Source: Glossina fuscipes (Eukaryota > Arthropoda > Insecta > Diptera > Glossinidae). Taken from it: a stretch of DNA of 64,000 nucleotides. Of the stretch, positions 1-14,129 are shown piece by piece (the stretch's first letter is position 1; the number at the start of each line of letters is the position of its first letter). The stretch is taken from the NCBI RefSeq assembly GCF_014805625.2, contig NW_023998517.1, positions 2,076,192-2,140,191 on the forward strand, in the 5' to 3' direction. The position numbers and the translations under genes were made by a program. A model generated the notes under the pieces. It saw nothing but the letters and a program-made list of their open reading frames with translations, ran no database searches and was not told where the DNA came from.

Positions 1-3000
1 TTTTTTCTGCTTTTTCTTTAATAAGAATCAATAAATGTTAAGTTAATTTGATTCTAACACATAAGAATGAACCATGAACTTATGCATATGCAAGGAGAGT
101 GTAAAGAGAGTCTATTTTGCTAATCATAGAACCAGAACAAAGTAAATCCATTTCGGTTACCTGCTGTCGCTAAGTGAAGAAAATTAATTGATTTTTTATT
201 ACTGGAAGAAACTCTCCATTCGAAGTCCTATTATCGGAAAGAGGCTATTATTTCCCTATCAGTTAAGATGGCTAACATGAGAGTTACTTCGGTTTAAATT
301 CTATTAGAAATAATTTGAACATTTTACCTTAAATTAAACTTTTACAACACATGCATACGAACAATTCTTTCATTTTCAATTCCCAGACATTTTCTGGTTC
401 CATACATAACACATAACGCAAATTAAAATATATTTGCGATGAGATCTCAACCATTGAGAATATTTCAATTTTTATTCTTCTCTCTCTTTTTCTCATTTTC
501 TACTAATATAATAATATAATCGCTTTCGATATGCACTAGCGTTTAAGTATTAAAAAAAAAAAATTGCTCATACGAACCGTATGACAATTTGCGAGTAATG
601 TGATGTTTCAGTAGGATTCCCTTAATAATTTGCTACGTATCGAAGCGTGCAACTTCAAAATGTCCTAAAATAATCACTTTTCGCTTAGTGACCCGTTCAT
701 GATAATACTTCCCGACCCTCTATAAATTGTGTGTAATCTTGTATAATTATTGCTTTAGTATTTCGATTCACTTTGTTCTATAAACGAAATTTCATTTCGA
801 ACTTTGGTGTACTTTATAAGTCCTTGTAAAAAAATAAAGTTCGACCAACGCACAAGGGGAGAACTGACTATAATTTATTGCACTATATTTTTTGTACTTT
901 AATTAAAAAAGTAGATTCTTTTTACTGCCAGAAACTCGAAATGCTTTGGCATTATTGCGTGGTAAGTGAAATAACTACTGAAAGCTACTACTAGCTTATC
1001 GAGTCCAGTTAATTAAACATGACCTGTGGAATGAAGATTTTCTTCAATGATGATGAAGATTGCCTTCACCGAAGAAGAAAAGTAAATCTTTGCAAATGTG
1101 ATAGGCTGCATATCAATGCCTTGTCCCTTGAACTGTACAGCAGACTATTCTGTTGTTTATAAAAGTCTTTGGTAGATGTTTTCAAGCACTGGACACTATA
1201 AATAGAAAGAATTTCATTACTATGACTTACTTATTTTCTTCTACCTTCAAAAAACAATAATGATTTTGAAAATGAGACAAAACATCATCAGAGCTCCTGT
1301 TCGCGCGTACGAAAGACAGACTAAAATAACGTTTGTATCTAGATAAGATGTAGAAATCTTGAGTTTGGATGTGCGCATTAACAAACTCGCTGCTCCATAT
1401 TTGTTGTGGTACTATGGGAATGGTTTCTCATTGTCTATACCCCGCCTGAGTAGTACTTTTCCTTGAAACCTTTTTAATCTTTAAAAGTAAAGTAAGCGAG
1501 TGGCAAGATACGCCTGACTTCTAATTTACATTGTGTGCTTGACAAAGCAAACAATTTTGAAATTTTCTATTCATTGTTTTCTTAGGCTATTTCTTAGGCT
1601 TTGATTGCTACAAGTTTGTTCGCGAATGGATTCAAACACGTTGCCTTGATTTACCAACTTTCTCCCAATAGATCGTACATGGAACTGATCAATTGAAAAG
1701 TTATCGAAAATCCAATTTTTTTTAAAATCTTTTTTTATATTTTATCGATTTCTCCCGTCGCTTAGTTGTAGCGTTGTACAACTTCCTTTGGTTGAACGCC
1801 TCGCCTTGCACGCAATCCACTGGATATTATTATTTACGAGGAAGATGTCTGATTCTTATTGGTGACTCGTGCGTAAAGAAAATAGAATTGGAAAGCAATT
1901 TTAAATTAACTAAATTAAAGTTAAAAACATTTTGTTGAATAATAGGTTAAAAACCGCATATTCCATAGAAGGCATAAGTGATACAAGAAAGCGTATAAAT
2001 TGACTTAAATTAGCAACGATGTAAAGGATAAACTTTAGAAGCCATCATCGCTACAGAATTCTTTTTCCTGTCACTTTCTGAAAAATTTGCCCATCAAACA
2101 CGCGAAAAAGGAAATAGAGTGGAAAGAGAAAATAAAAACAATTTTCGAATTAATAACTTGCTGACAGGCAGGCATTAAAAAGGTCAAATAATAATTCACT
2201 CAACCGAGAACGCTATCAACATTATTTTTTCTATTTTATTATTACGCAGGACGGAGAATAAAACGGTATGAATAGCAACGACCGCTAAAGAAAAAAAAAA
2301 AAGATGTACAGAAAACATTAACTGACTAACTGAGATTAAAGGGCAGAAGTTTGTTAACGCTTGAATTTTCCAATTTAAAGAGAAGAACTGTTAAAGGATA
2401 TCCCGAACTAGATAGAAAAAAAAAAAACAACAAAAAAAATCTGAAACAGTTTTCCTTCCCGATTAGAAATTTAAAATAACAGAAAATTCTGCTGTGAATT
2501 GCATACGCAGCAGTAAAGTTGGCATACTTGCCTTTTTCACTCAAACGATATAATGGTATAATAAATCTGCCCACAGTTACTGGCATTAAAAGCAACTGAA
2601 AAGGAAGAATCCGTTTAGTTTTTATGATAAACTTTTTAAACTCATCTTTCCTTGGCTTTTCTATTTTATTATACTTTTTTCTTTTTTGGAAACTCGCAAA
2701 CTTCTACTCTCTGCCTTGTATGAAGTAATCGAGAAAGTATTGATCTTGCCGTACTGTAAGCAGCTGTACTTAAATACAAATCTCACTATACCAATGTAAA
2801 TGAATATGCGGCGAACTTATGAAAGATTCGAAATTTGTGCAGGCTCAAGATTTATTAGACCGCCTCCTTCTATTTATAGATACGTGTATACGTTTACTTT
2901 TATATGTGCGTGTGTATATATAACTGCGTATGGTTTTATGTGGGCTTGTGTGTGTATGTGTGTTTGTGTAAATAATCATTGAAATGCACCAGTTAGGGTG

Positions 3001-3388
3001 AGCTGAAGGAAGATATAATCGTTTCGTTTTATATAATTGTGTGCAGTGAACATAAAAGGCAAACAAATGTACAAACAATTGCTGAAAGATGGAAAAGAAA
3101 ATACCAAAGAAAGACTTTTGCACAACAGCCAAACCACTCTATGCGGAACACCCAAAATAGCATAAAGAAAAAAAATGAAAAAAAAGAAGAGAATCAGAGA
3201 AACGAAAGAAGAACGCAATGGATGATAAACATTTCGAATGGTGGATAGCAGCAAAGCAAGTAAATTCTCGACTTGTTCTCTTTTACGTGTTTTTTTCCCT
3301 TTCAGACATGCACAGAATATAAAATGCGCCATTTTACGATTCCATATGCAGTTAGTTATGTGAAACGATATATACAGAGAAAGCTAAC

Positions 3389-3421
<33 letters not shown>

Positions 3422-6400
3422 TACTACGTACGTACGGGAACGACAATAAAAAGCAGCGGTGCAAAATAACAAAAACAATTATTATTACGTCGATGATAAT
3501 GATGACGATGATAATGCTGAAGACGAAATTTAAATTATTTTTCCACACACTTCTTCTAATCTTTTCGGACGTGATTTTGCTGCTAGCGCTGGCGGCCGTT
3601 AAACGCCCAACAGAAGCAAAATAAAAAATTTTTTTTTCTTCCGTTTTGCAATCATTCCCAAATACTTTTTCACTTTTTACATTCATTTCAAATCGACATC
3701 TTTTACACACGATTGCCGCCGTACAATAATAAACGGACATCGTCGGCACGTTTTTCTCTATGGAAGAGAAAAAAAAACTTTAAATGATGCACGCGGAAGA
3801 ACATGTTAAACTCTAAGCGACCGATAGAAAGCACTGCATGCGATTGAAGTAGAAATGGTATGCTCAAGGCTTACGATCCCTAAAGTAGTCGTATTATATC
3901 CTTAATAGCATATTCAATTGTTTTTTCCGTCGATACAGAGCAGTATGTTAACCTTGCAGGTGATAATAATCGTTTCGTTGTGTCATTTCAGTAAAACTGC
4001 ACAAAATTCATAAATATATCTATACTATGTGTTAATTCTTCTTCTTTTTCTTTTTCTATTTCGCTTTATGAGCAATGATCCGTTTCGTTTCAAGATCATT
4101 TCACACATTACTTTGCATAATGATCGTTTTTACAATAAATTAGCTCAAGGCCGGTCATTAAATCCTTTCAGTGTAATCACTGTTCTGTTACGTAAATAAG
4201 TGCCCCTACATATACAGATAAGCGTTCCGTCTACCGCTACATATACAAGTGTATGAAACAACAGTGCAGACAGTAATGGGCAAAATATTCACATATTCAC
4301 ATTTGTGTGTATTTGTGTGGTTGTTAGAAACCATTGTTATTTGTTGTTGCTTTTTAAAAATAGTTTTATCGCAATGCTGGCAATAATCATAAAATGCACA
4401 TAATATTGTTAGTGCAAATCATGTCGTTTATCGTGTTTTTGCTTCTTTTTCTACTTCTTCTTCTTCTTCTTCTTCTTGTTTTTCTCCCTCTTCGCCACTT
4501 CTTGTATTATGAATATGTTTTATAAACAAACAAGTGTATTCGAATAAAGTCATTCTTGTAGGACAAATAACACATAACTTATGCGAATTAAGGTAAACAT
4601 AATTCTTTGATTAAATTTCGTTATGCTCCGGCTTCCTAACTTGCGGGACATCTCTCTCTCTCTCTCTATAGAGACGAATGAATGGCTGGAAAGGTGCTAT
4701 AAAAACCTTACCTTCAATCCAGCTGGATCAAAGGAAAAGATAAGCAACTACGAAATATAGTTAAAGAACTCGAAACGAATCTATTGAGACCGGTTTGCTA
4801 TAAACAGAGAAGTAATATCTAAGGTTAGTTTAAGGTACTGGGAAGGGAATTTAGAGAAAAATTGAATCGCTTGACTCGCTGACCCGGCATCGTTCGTTGA
4901 TTCGGGAGACTGTCGAAATTACATCAATCGCTATATAGTTGATCCAGCTCTATAAAGTTGGGCTATATGCAACTTAACAGTTAAAAAAAAAAAATTAAGG
5001 TTAGTTTGCCTGGACAGGATTATCTTTCGATTCAAATGTCGGGTAGTCACCACGCTAATATGTTTCCTTTCATACTGAACTAAAGGCACATATTAATCTG
5101 GTGATCCGTGTAAGTTTAAGTGGTTTTGCTTTGAAGCGTGTTTTGGCTTAAACAAGAAGGCCACGTCCGTCTTGGGCATACCATTGCAACATTCTTAAGA
5201 AATCTACTTCTCTGATTCGCAATTGTGGATCAAATCTTACGATTAAATTCGTACTTTCGAAGATTAATTTGCGGAGCACCTAACCAAACCCTGTAGACAT
5301 CTTGAAAATATCTGGAAAACTTAATGTAATGCGAAATGTGGTCATTCTCCTTTTATTTCTTTGATCTAAGTAAATTGTGATAATAATTCTAGCAACTGAA
5401 GAAAAAGTTTCTGCTAAGGTAGATAATTACATTAGTTATGTTAAGTTTATCAGGCGGTTCAACATAAATATAATGCAAGCCAAGTGACGAAAACTAAATA
5501 ACAGTGTTTTGCTTTTGTAAAATTTTCTTTCCCTAGACTATCCAGCAAATGTCACGTTTCCATTTAACTTTTTCTTTTCTTTTTTTTTTTTTTGGCATTT
5601 TTTTGTCGACAGATATCAAAGAGAATTTATGCGCACACAGGCTTTGAAATGATTCGAGAAAGCAAAATCAGACTGTACTTTATGCAAATAGCTCTCATTC
5701 AGAATTGTGGAGCAGTTATAGAAACAAAACCTGATATTGCACAAACTTGTTCTCCAATTTAAAAATTAAATTCAACTATGGATCTCTTAATAACTTGACG
5801 TTTTGCATATAATTTACATTTTTTCGCATGTTGCTACACATTTCCCCCAATAAAATTAAGAGACCAAGAAATTATAAAAGCAAAGGAATAAAACAAAGCG
5901 TTACTGCGAAACAAAACATTCTTGGGTGGCCTCTCGTAAGCACCAAGAAACATGCCTTTGAATAACATATATTTTCCCCGCAAAAAAGGAAAAAAGAAAT
6001 GCATTACTGGTGAAGTTCACTTCACTGAGTTTAATTGCATATGTTTTTACAATTAGTGCAGTAAACTCTTTCCTACATTTATTACATATTGAAGCACGAT
6101 TGACATGTAAAAGAATTAATCAAAAAAGATAGCACTGGATGATGATTAATTATGGAACAATAATACTCATCGGGACCACATCGACCACATTTTACCGTTC
6201 AAGTTTTTTAATCCGAATGTTCAAAGTCAAGGAAATTACGAAAGAAGACTGAACTGCAACAGTTATATATATATACAGCTTCCGGATGAATATCTCTAGA
6301 TACCACGAACATGGAGAGACCTCTTCAAACTTGTCCAAACCTGTGTGTACATGGAATAGCACAAGACACTCAAATACCGAATATCACTAAAGATAGAAGC

Positions 6401-7867
6401 AAAATAGATTCCAAAACATTTTGATCTCTTTCATCAGTAACATCACTTTTTGCTTCCCTCATAATAAAGTAGAATTTGTCCTCAGTGTTTGACATTTTCC
6501 CGACGGCTTTAATTTTACTATTCATTATCAATGATTTTTCAAATTATTTCATTATTTTTCCATTTGATCACAAAAGTTTTAATCAATCTTTTTTTACTAT
6601 TTGTTTATATTTTTATAAATATTTACATATATATATATATATATTTTTTTTTTTTTCTTTCTATTTCTTTAACTAGAATTATTTATTAGTTTTTCCACAA
6701 TTTGTTAAACACATACAGCCGTTTCTATATAATTATTCCTTATTCTTAACATAGCACAGACGCAGAAAGCCATAACGAATTGTCGGTCAGCCATCATGAA
6801 ATATCATATAACTCCGCCCATCATTTTAATGGTATACACAGCTGCTTTCGTGTTCCCTCTGTTATAATTCTCGACAAACAACTTGCGTTTAGTTAAGATT
6901 TCAACCACACAAGACTGCCATTGATTTCCTACAGAAGACATAAAACATTTTCATAGCAAGAAAGGTGATGAATGGCAAACAGATGAATACATTTAGATGA
7001 AAATGTATGTTAGTGGTATGTTAAGAGAAATGTTAAAATAAATAAAAACAAATTATGTACCAGAGCACCCCTCATTACTTGTAATCAATTTTTCATGTTT
7101 TTCATTCAAATTTCCATACCCTCCTCATTGATTTACAATCAATTTCAGTCAAAATATTTGAGCGGCAAGAAAAAGACCAGTAAACTATATTTACTTGATC
7201 ATAAAGTAGATTGAAGCTCCATTCACTTGATATATTCCACAAATTTTCTTTTAAATTTAATCGTCAGCCTGCCTATGCAATTCGGAACTTATTATGAACA
7301 CTTATCAAATGTACCGTGAAATAGTTCAAAGTGATTTAAAATTTTTCTTTTTAAATGAAAAAAGAGTTCATATAAAATGTCCAGCTAATGCTATTGCTGC
7401 AGGCCAACTATGCTCTAGGAAAAATCGCGTAAAAATGACTGCGTGCATCCATATTAACCAATTAACTGTGTCAGCCTCTTTAGCGATGCACTTGTATACT
7501 TGTCAAACACATGGCATGTCTATTATGAAATTAACAAATGATGTAATGAAACGAGTTGAGGAAATGACAAAAATAATTTGTGAAATACTTTATTATGGCA
7601 AATACACCTTGTGAGGAAATCCGGCGAAAGACACATGGACGCATCATGGCGTATATATTCTTCGAACAAAGTCAACTGAGTGGAGATTAAAATTTTTTTT
7701 TCTTAATTTGAAATGAACGATACTTCTATTTGTGTTCTATCAAACGGCTTTTCTTTAAAAACCGGGTCAAAACAAAACAGTATCCATTTTTCCTTTTTTC
7801 ATAAATTGCAATCCTCTCGCTCTCTATCGGGCTCTCCCTCTTTCTCTCTCTCTTTTCCTCACGGATA
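1..7867. other. AT-rich non-coding region, no gene recognised
   Basis: I see no recognisable gene in this stretch. It is AT-rich with many homopolymer and simple-sequence tracts: a run of 30 T at 3391-3420, CTT/TTC repeats near 4455-4475, (CT)n near 4652-4668, and (AT)n near 6629-6645. Open frames here (for example 3384-3749 minus and 7294-7614 plus) run through simple sequence or have no family I recognise. It could be intergenic or a long intron of a gene outside the window. Confidence 0.6.
3391..3420. repeat. poly-T tract (30 bp)
   Basis: An uninterrupted run of 30 T. No tail-like or target-duplication context was found that would mark it as the tail of a retrocopy. Confidence 0.9.
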
Positions 7868-8095
7868 TAGATACAACATTCAACTTAGAAGCAGATGGCG
7901 CATGCGGCCGGAGCTAAAGCCCAAACGACAATGCGCAACACATGGCATTCGTCTGTCCGGGTTGGACATGTTTGAAGAACAGGCTTCTGAAATCTCTATA
8001 GGTAAACTGCGAGCGGTCATGTTAAGTAACATCGTAAGATGGAAGATATGCGCCGGTTTTTTTGCCATACACGCTTCGATATAAAGCTACACAAA
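7868..8095 (+). repeat. Dispersed repeat family 3, copy A
   Basis: About 200 bp that align by eye with 57,940-58,140. Shared blocks include 'gcatgcg', 'ttcgtctg', 'gcggtcatgttaa', 'cgtaagatgg', 'gcgcc' and 'gcttcgatat', in the same order and orientation. It encodes no protein I recognise, so the element class is unknown (SINE-like, MITE-like or a retroelement 3' end are all possible). Confidence 0.65.
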
Positions 8096-9129
8096 GCCGG
8101 CATATGAACCCCTAACCTCAGGAGGCGTGAGGGTAGGCTGATGTAACAAGCATCGCGTAGGAAGATGTAATAAGCACACATACACAGGAGCTCATGTCGA
8201 GGTAATGGTAAAACGATTCCGGGATGATTTGATCTCACCGCGGGAACACTAATTAACAATGCGCTGCCAGTACGCCCATCAAAAAAACCGAATGAGTTTT
8301 TACTATGCAACAGAGGAGAGCTACATTAACTATTTTACTCGGACTTCTTTGAATCGAATTTGTAAGTAGATATGTGTGAATTATTCTTTGCGATTTAACA
8401 CTTTGCGGAATTCATTCGTATTGTCAGTTCTGTAGAAGACGAGCTGTCGGCCGTAAAGTCAATAAATGCGGGAAAATAGATATCAATGATTGGTTATATG
8501 GCAACGACCAACTCTAGTATGACTGGACAGGAAAGTAGAATTATAGGTATCTTAGGAGAAATGATTCGAAAATTTCAGATTTGTACAGATTTCAGGTGGA
8601 GTTTTAAACGGCTTTTGTTTTTTATTTATTGTTCTTTTTATTATTTTCTACATTATTGCAGTTGTTTATGCAGCGTGCAGTGAATAATTTATGCAGTTTT
8701 TTCCATCCCTTTGCCAGCTAAGGGATGCGTAAATTCACTGAACCCATCTTTAATGTCGAGCTAGTTAATATGCCTCAGTTAGAAGGCTTACATATTGACA
8801 GTAAATGCATTGCACTTAATATACCTTTGAGATATTTTATACGACGCATGTATGTATGTGTGTATAGTGCCAGCCATCACAAAGTGATTATATGATAATA
8901 GCAAAAATTGAAATCAGAAAGGATTCTTCATCAGTGAGAAATGGTTAGTTACTTAAACTATGTCCGTGTGTCCTTTATTCGATTAGTCAATATATTTACA
9001 TCCCCCTCTTAGGGTTAAGCGTTATATTCATTTTGTCAGAACGTTTGCAAACCCTAAACTCACCTAAATCACCTGTTTACTGTGCCACGTAAGCTGAGAA
9101 CACTTTTGTTCTTCAAAGGTAATAAATAA
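8096..9129. other. Non-coding, no feature recognised
   Basis: No gene, RNA gene or clear repeat recognised. Moderately AT-rich unique-looking sequence. Confidence 0.5.
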
Positions 9130-9722
9130 TTAGTTTTTTGACCATTACTCATAAACTGCATAAGATAAATCCAAAAACATCTGACCATACACTCCTTGGG
9201 CTATGCTGTAGTATTTATACAAGAATGAGAAAAATTGACCAAGCCCATCCCATGTCATTGTGTCACAAAATTTTCATGTACCGAAGAAACGTTTATAGCA
9301 GAGAAACAACCTTCAAGAAGTCTATAAAGAGTATAAAATCTTGGCCAGGTTTCAAGCTCGGAATGCAGCCAAACATGTCCGCCGGGTCGTCTGTCCAACA
9401 TTACAGCATCTGTGGTTTGCGAAAATGAGAATATCGCCCACAAAGGATTTGACAATAACCCAAACTGGTAAAAAGATACGCCACACAAACGCCTGTGCGA
9501 TAACAACTGGGAACTGTTTTGCTTTCCGTGCTCTTCACTTCTTACTTGTAAACCGCAACATTTATGCGCTATAAATTTCAACTTTTTCGCTGAGAAGTAG
9601 ATAAATTCAGCCTTGCCCACCCAATATTGTAGAGTATGAGGATTTCAGTTTTTCCCCTTTTTTGCTAGTTCTTAGGATAACACTGATGGGTATATAGGAG
9701 TCGGTCCCAGCCGGATATAATT
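9130..9722 (+). repeat. Dispersed repeat family 1, 5'-truncated copy
   Basis: Begins with 'accattactcataaactgc', which matches the middle of the fuller copy at 11,289-12,157, and runs to the family's conserved tail ('aggataacactgatgggtat'). Internal landmarks in order are 'attgaccaagccca', 'catgtccgc..gtcgtctgtcc', and 'gcccacccaatattgtagagtatga'. The head of the family is missing. Open frames across it are incidental. Confidence 0.75.
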
Positions 9723-11288
9723 AAGCACAAAGTGAATAAAAAAACGAAAAGTTTGTGGATTAAAATTGAAAATGGACGGACGCCCTTGAACACTCCCACT
9801 GGTGTAGACAAGCGGAAATCTTGCTAAGACTTGATCTTCTCGATGCATTTTCATCCATTTCAGATTTTTATCTAAAATTTGACAAAAGCAATTATTAAAG
9901 CCATGAAAGTGAAATAAAAAAACATTTCGACTAACACATGAATGCATCACTCTTTGCACTTGATCCAATCAATTATAAAGCGGTACTGGTCTTGATCTAG
10001 TTAACTAAATCATGATTCATTTGGTTTAAATTTAATATATGCACTTGTTCAAATGCCTCATTTTATATTTGTGTTTGAAAATTCGCTCACGAATACATTG
10101 GCATTGTCAAAAAAAAAAAAAAACAATCCAAAAATTAAAAATAAAAAATATTTTCACTTTGCACTTATTAGAATGACTTGAATTGATGTGTTTGTGCTTT
10201 ATTGCGGACTTGAGTACTTCTCATGCGAAAAGCTTATACTTGCTTGCTACGGCCAAGAGATATATGCAGTGATCCTATTTAGTTTATATTCCATTGAGTT
10301 ATGTGTGTATGAAGCAACTAATAACATTTATCCGTTATTCACACACAAATCGATACTTGAAGTATTTTTACTGACACACATGTATATTTATGCAACACAA
10401 TCTTCAACAATAATTAAGTGATATTTTTAGTAAACGCCAGTTAAATATTTATATAAATGACTGTACTCTCGATTAATTGATTGGCAATAATTAATGATAA
10501 CGACACAGCACTATTTTATATATTTTGCGACAAAACGCGCATAAATAATTAAACACACACACAAACACGCATATCTTATATGATTGGATTATTTGGGTGT
10601 TAAAGGAAAAAAATAAATAAATAAATAAAACCGCATTGCAGTAAAAACGGAAATGAAAGCTATTTTTTTATGTCCACTTTATCGTTTAAATAAATATTTT
10701 TGTATTTTGCAATATTTTTTTACAATTTTTTACCGCATCAAAAGGCGTTAAAATTGGTGTTTTGTTCAGTGCCGGAAAACACACGGACTGTGAATGATGT
10801 GCGATTTATCGTTTGGGTGTGAATTGCTATTAGATTCTTGGAATAGATTCACACCGCACAGATGTCACTCTCGCGTCACAGAACATATCGATATTATTCG
10901 GATTTGCAAAATATGTACGAAAACATGTGCGCATACTTGCTCGTCATCTTTCCATGTTTCAATGTCTGTCACGGCGTTTTTCTGGGGGCCAAAAAGAAAC
11001 GTTAACAACAACCGCTGCAATATTCCACAGTAAATTTATAGAATGAAGTGAAATAGAAATAGAAATAAAATGCTGGCTGCATACAACCCCAAAGATAAGC
11101 AAACTCGAGACTCAAGAAATATGTGCACAACCAATTAGGAGAGATGCAGTCGTAAGACAAACAATTCAAATTCATGACCCTACTACGGTTATATATCTCA
11201 CTTTCTACTTTAAGTTAGAATGCAAGCATCTGTTGAGTTTTCTTTTCTTCCTATATCCATCACCGAAGCATGACTGGCATATTCATTT
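9723..11288. other. AT-rich non-coding, no gene recognised
   Basis: Contains an A-tract near 10,110-10,123, short CA repeats near 10,552-10,570 and (AAAT)n near 10,611-10,628. An isolated TATCGATA octamer occurs near 10,887 with no coding evidence beside it. No gene is supported. Confidence 0.5.
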
Positions 11289-12157
11289 GTTAAAATGTTT
11301 GTAACGTCGAGAAGAAGGCTTTAAAAACCCCGCAGAGTATATGCAATTTTGACCAGCATCAATTTCAGAACCGATTTAAGCATGTCCGTTTATCTGTGTG
11401 GCCGTCTGTCCGTGTGTCCGTCTATGTAATGTCTTCTCTTGACCGCAAAAATGAAGCTATCCATTTCGAAATTCGCAGAAATATTGGAACCTCTTCCGTG
11501 CAGGTTGATGCTGAAAATGGGCTAAATCGCTCAAGGGACACGCCCACAGTACCATATAAACGGAGAACACATCTGTTTTCCAAAAGGCTTAAAATATTGA
11601 TTTTTTGCTCATTACTCATAAACTGCAGCAGATAAATTTACAAAAATTTGAGCGTGCATTCTACAGGCGACAGTGTATTACTTGCAAAATTAGCCACGCC
11701 TACCTAATGTAGTGGTATATTGAAATTTAATTTTCATTTCAAAACTCGTAGCGTATAACGCTTAAAAGCAAATTTCAAAAACGCCAAACAGTGTACAAAT
11801 TCTTGGCCAGTTTAAAATTCTAAATGCACCTAAGCATGTTCGTTCGTTCGTCTATCCATCTGTCCGTCTACGGAACTATGTAGTCTCTGCGGTAACCACC
11901 CTCCCGCTCACCAAAGTAAAGATGTCGTCTACAAGTTTGCAAAAAAATTTGAAAATGTCCAATACTGGTCAAACCACACTCCTATGCGAACAAGTCTGTG
12001 AAGACCTTTGCTTTCGTGTTTTTTGCTCGTTACTCCTAAAGTACAACACGTGGTATATAAATTGCTGCGCTTTTATTTTGCAAATAGAAATAATTGTTTA
12101 GGATAACGGTGATGGGTGTAAACGATTCGGTCGCTATCATATATAATTTCCTTACTT
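11289..12157 (+). repeat. Dispersed repeat family 1, near full-length copy
   Basis: Landmarks in order: 'aaaatgtttgtaacg' head, 'gaccagcatcaatttcagaa', a pyrimidine-rich 'gtccg/gtctgtccg' block, 'ggacacgcccacag', 'cattactcataaactgc', 'ttggccagtttaaaattc', a second 'gttcg..tccatctgtccg' block, then the tail 'ggataacggtgatgggtgta' and 'tttccttacttgttt'. The same order recurs at 30,440, 38,455 and 48,245. Length is about 870 bp. It encodes no recognisable protein, so I treat it as a non-autonomous element. Confidence 0.8.
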
Positions 12158-14129
12158 GTTTTTTTTTTCTTTTGAAAAACAAAAAAAAACAATTTTTGCA
12201 TAAAACAAAATATATTCTCTCTTTTTTTCAGAATATCAGTAAATAAAATACCAGCGATTTATTGTGGAGTACGACTACGCCGATATTCGATATAGTCTTT
12301 CAATTATGGCTTCATGTTAAGTACATTGTTTTTATTGGCTTTCATGTGCACACAACACCCATATACTTTTTTCTCTAATGTTGTTGTTTTGTTTTCATAT
12401 TAGAATTTCTTCATTGGATGGCGAATTGTTGTTGATCGAATTTAGAACGCATGCTCAATGCAAGCAAACAAGAATGATAAACGAATATTGATAGCCCTAC
12501 AATAATGTCAAGAGTTCGAGGATGGCAATGATAGCTTTGCGAAAATACTCTAATAAAATAATTAGAACATTTATGTTAAATGTGTTGATGGTTGAAACTG
12601 ACTTTACAAAGTGCTTAGGTAATTTTCAGAAAAAATCGCACATTATCTGACACGAAAATAACTTAGAAGAAAGGATTGATTTTTCTTGAATTGTATTTTA
12701 GTTGACGGTTTATTACCTATTTTTCAACGTGGCATTCGTTTGTTTTCCCAACTGTGGGAAAAAAAGTACTTCTTACTGCTTTGATATTTGGAACCGTTTT
12801 TATCACAACTTACTTTGAAGAAAAATTCTCAGTATATTTACAATCACTTCGCAGCCTCTCAAAGATCAAGGTAATAAAAAGATGAGAGTATTTCACATTT
12901 TCGGGCAAGAAAAAAATCAAAATGTAAACCATAATATCGGACAAGAAGAAATTAAAACTTCACTTATATTTTTAATAATAAGGATCCAAATGGGCGCAAT
13001 AAACTTAATAAAGAAATATTTAAGAGTTACAAAAACATACTTCACTAACCTTCTTCATTATACATAATACTTTCGCTAAGTGTTTATAAGCTCTAAGCTT
13101 GAGTTTTATTTTTCTCAATCTTGGCATTAGAGAGAACTTCCTATAATAAAGCAGGAGAACGTGAAAAAAACGTGTTTTTACCGTAACAAATGAAATGACA
13201 AATCTTATGTCCTACGATTCTTCGATAGTGACACAATAAAAGCAAAATGCATTACATCAACTTCCCAGCAGACATGAACCGCCAATAGTAGAGCTTCGCT
13301 TATTAAGAGAATTGCTGCTAGAAGAAAAGAAGGAAATTACAGCATACTGCAGCCCTATGTATGCACACTGAAGCTGATACAAATGCTGTCATAAAAACGC
13401 AATGGCCATCTGTTTATACTCAGTTTTATACATTTTTTTTTTTTTTTATATAAATTAGAGAAATCATTAACGTTATACAAGTTCTCGTGGTCTCACATAG
13501 TTCCACGTACTTCACACAAGTTATGCTTTTCAAATAATATTTTTACATTTTTCCCATTTTTTATGGGAATAAAAAAGCAATCTGTTCATGAAATTACGGC
13601 AATTTGTTTAAAATGATTGTCAGGCGAATTTTTCTTTATATGACTTTTTTAACGCTATTACAATCGTTAACATTCATGCATGCATGCGTGCGTGCTTGCA
13701 TGCGACAAAAATAATTCTTTTCGAAAGTGAAAATCACTTCCTCTCGTAAAGTGTTAACTACCAGTTTTTCATTTGCAATTAAAACGGGGAAAAAAGTACT
13801 AGTTAAACGATAAACCGAACTAAAAAACACTATCGAGAATGTCTAGGTGTGAGGAAGACTTGTGTGTAGAGTGTAGAGCATGCACAAGATATTAAAAGAA
13901 GAAGAAATGTCTTTAATATAAATGACTCTCATCTATCTACGCACTTGTGGACACAACAATTCTAATGACCTTTGCAAATAGATTACAAACGCGCCTCAGC
14001 AATGCTAATAAAGGCATGGTGTTAATATTTTAGCACCCATTGACTGCAAACAATAACGGGACAAATGAGAGAACAACTCTAGTAAACAAATTTATAAACA
14101 AATATCAACTCAATGCAGACAAGCATGAG
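12158..14129. other. AT-rich non-coding, no gene recognised
   Basis: Contains poly-T/A tracts (12,160-12,190; 13,432-13,447) and a GCATGC/GCGTGC-rich patch at 13,676-13,702. No coding sequence is recognised. Confidence 0.5.

Noticed and set aside
3384..3749. 121-residue minus-strand frame
   Set aside because: It runs through a poly-T tract and ATC-type simple sequence, giving poly-Lys and poly-Ile, with no family match. Not a gene.
7294..7614. 106-residue plus-strand frame starting MNTYQMYREI
   Set aside because: No family recognised, no exon signals or promoter seen, and only moderate length in AT-rich DNA. Left out rather than guessed.
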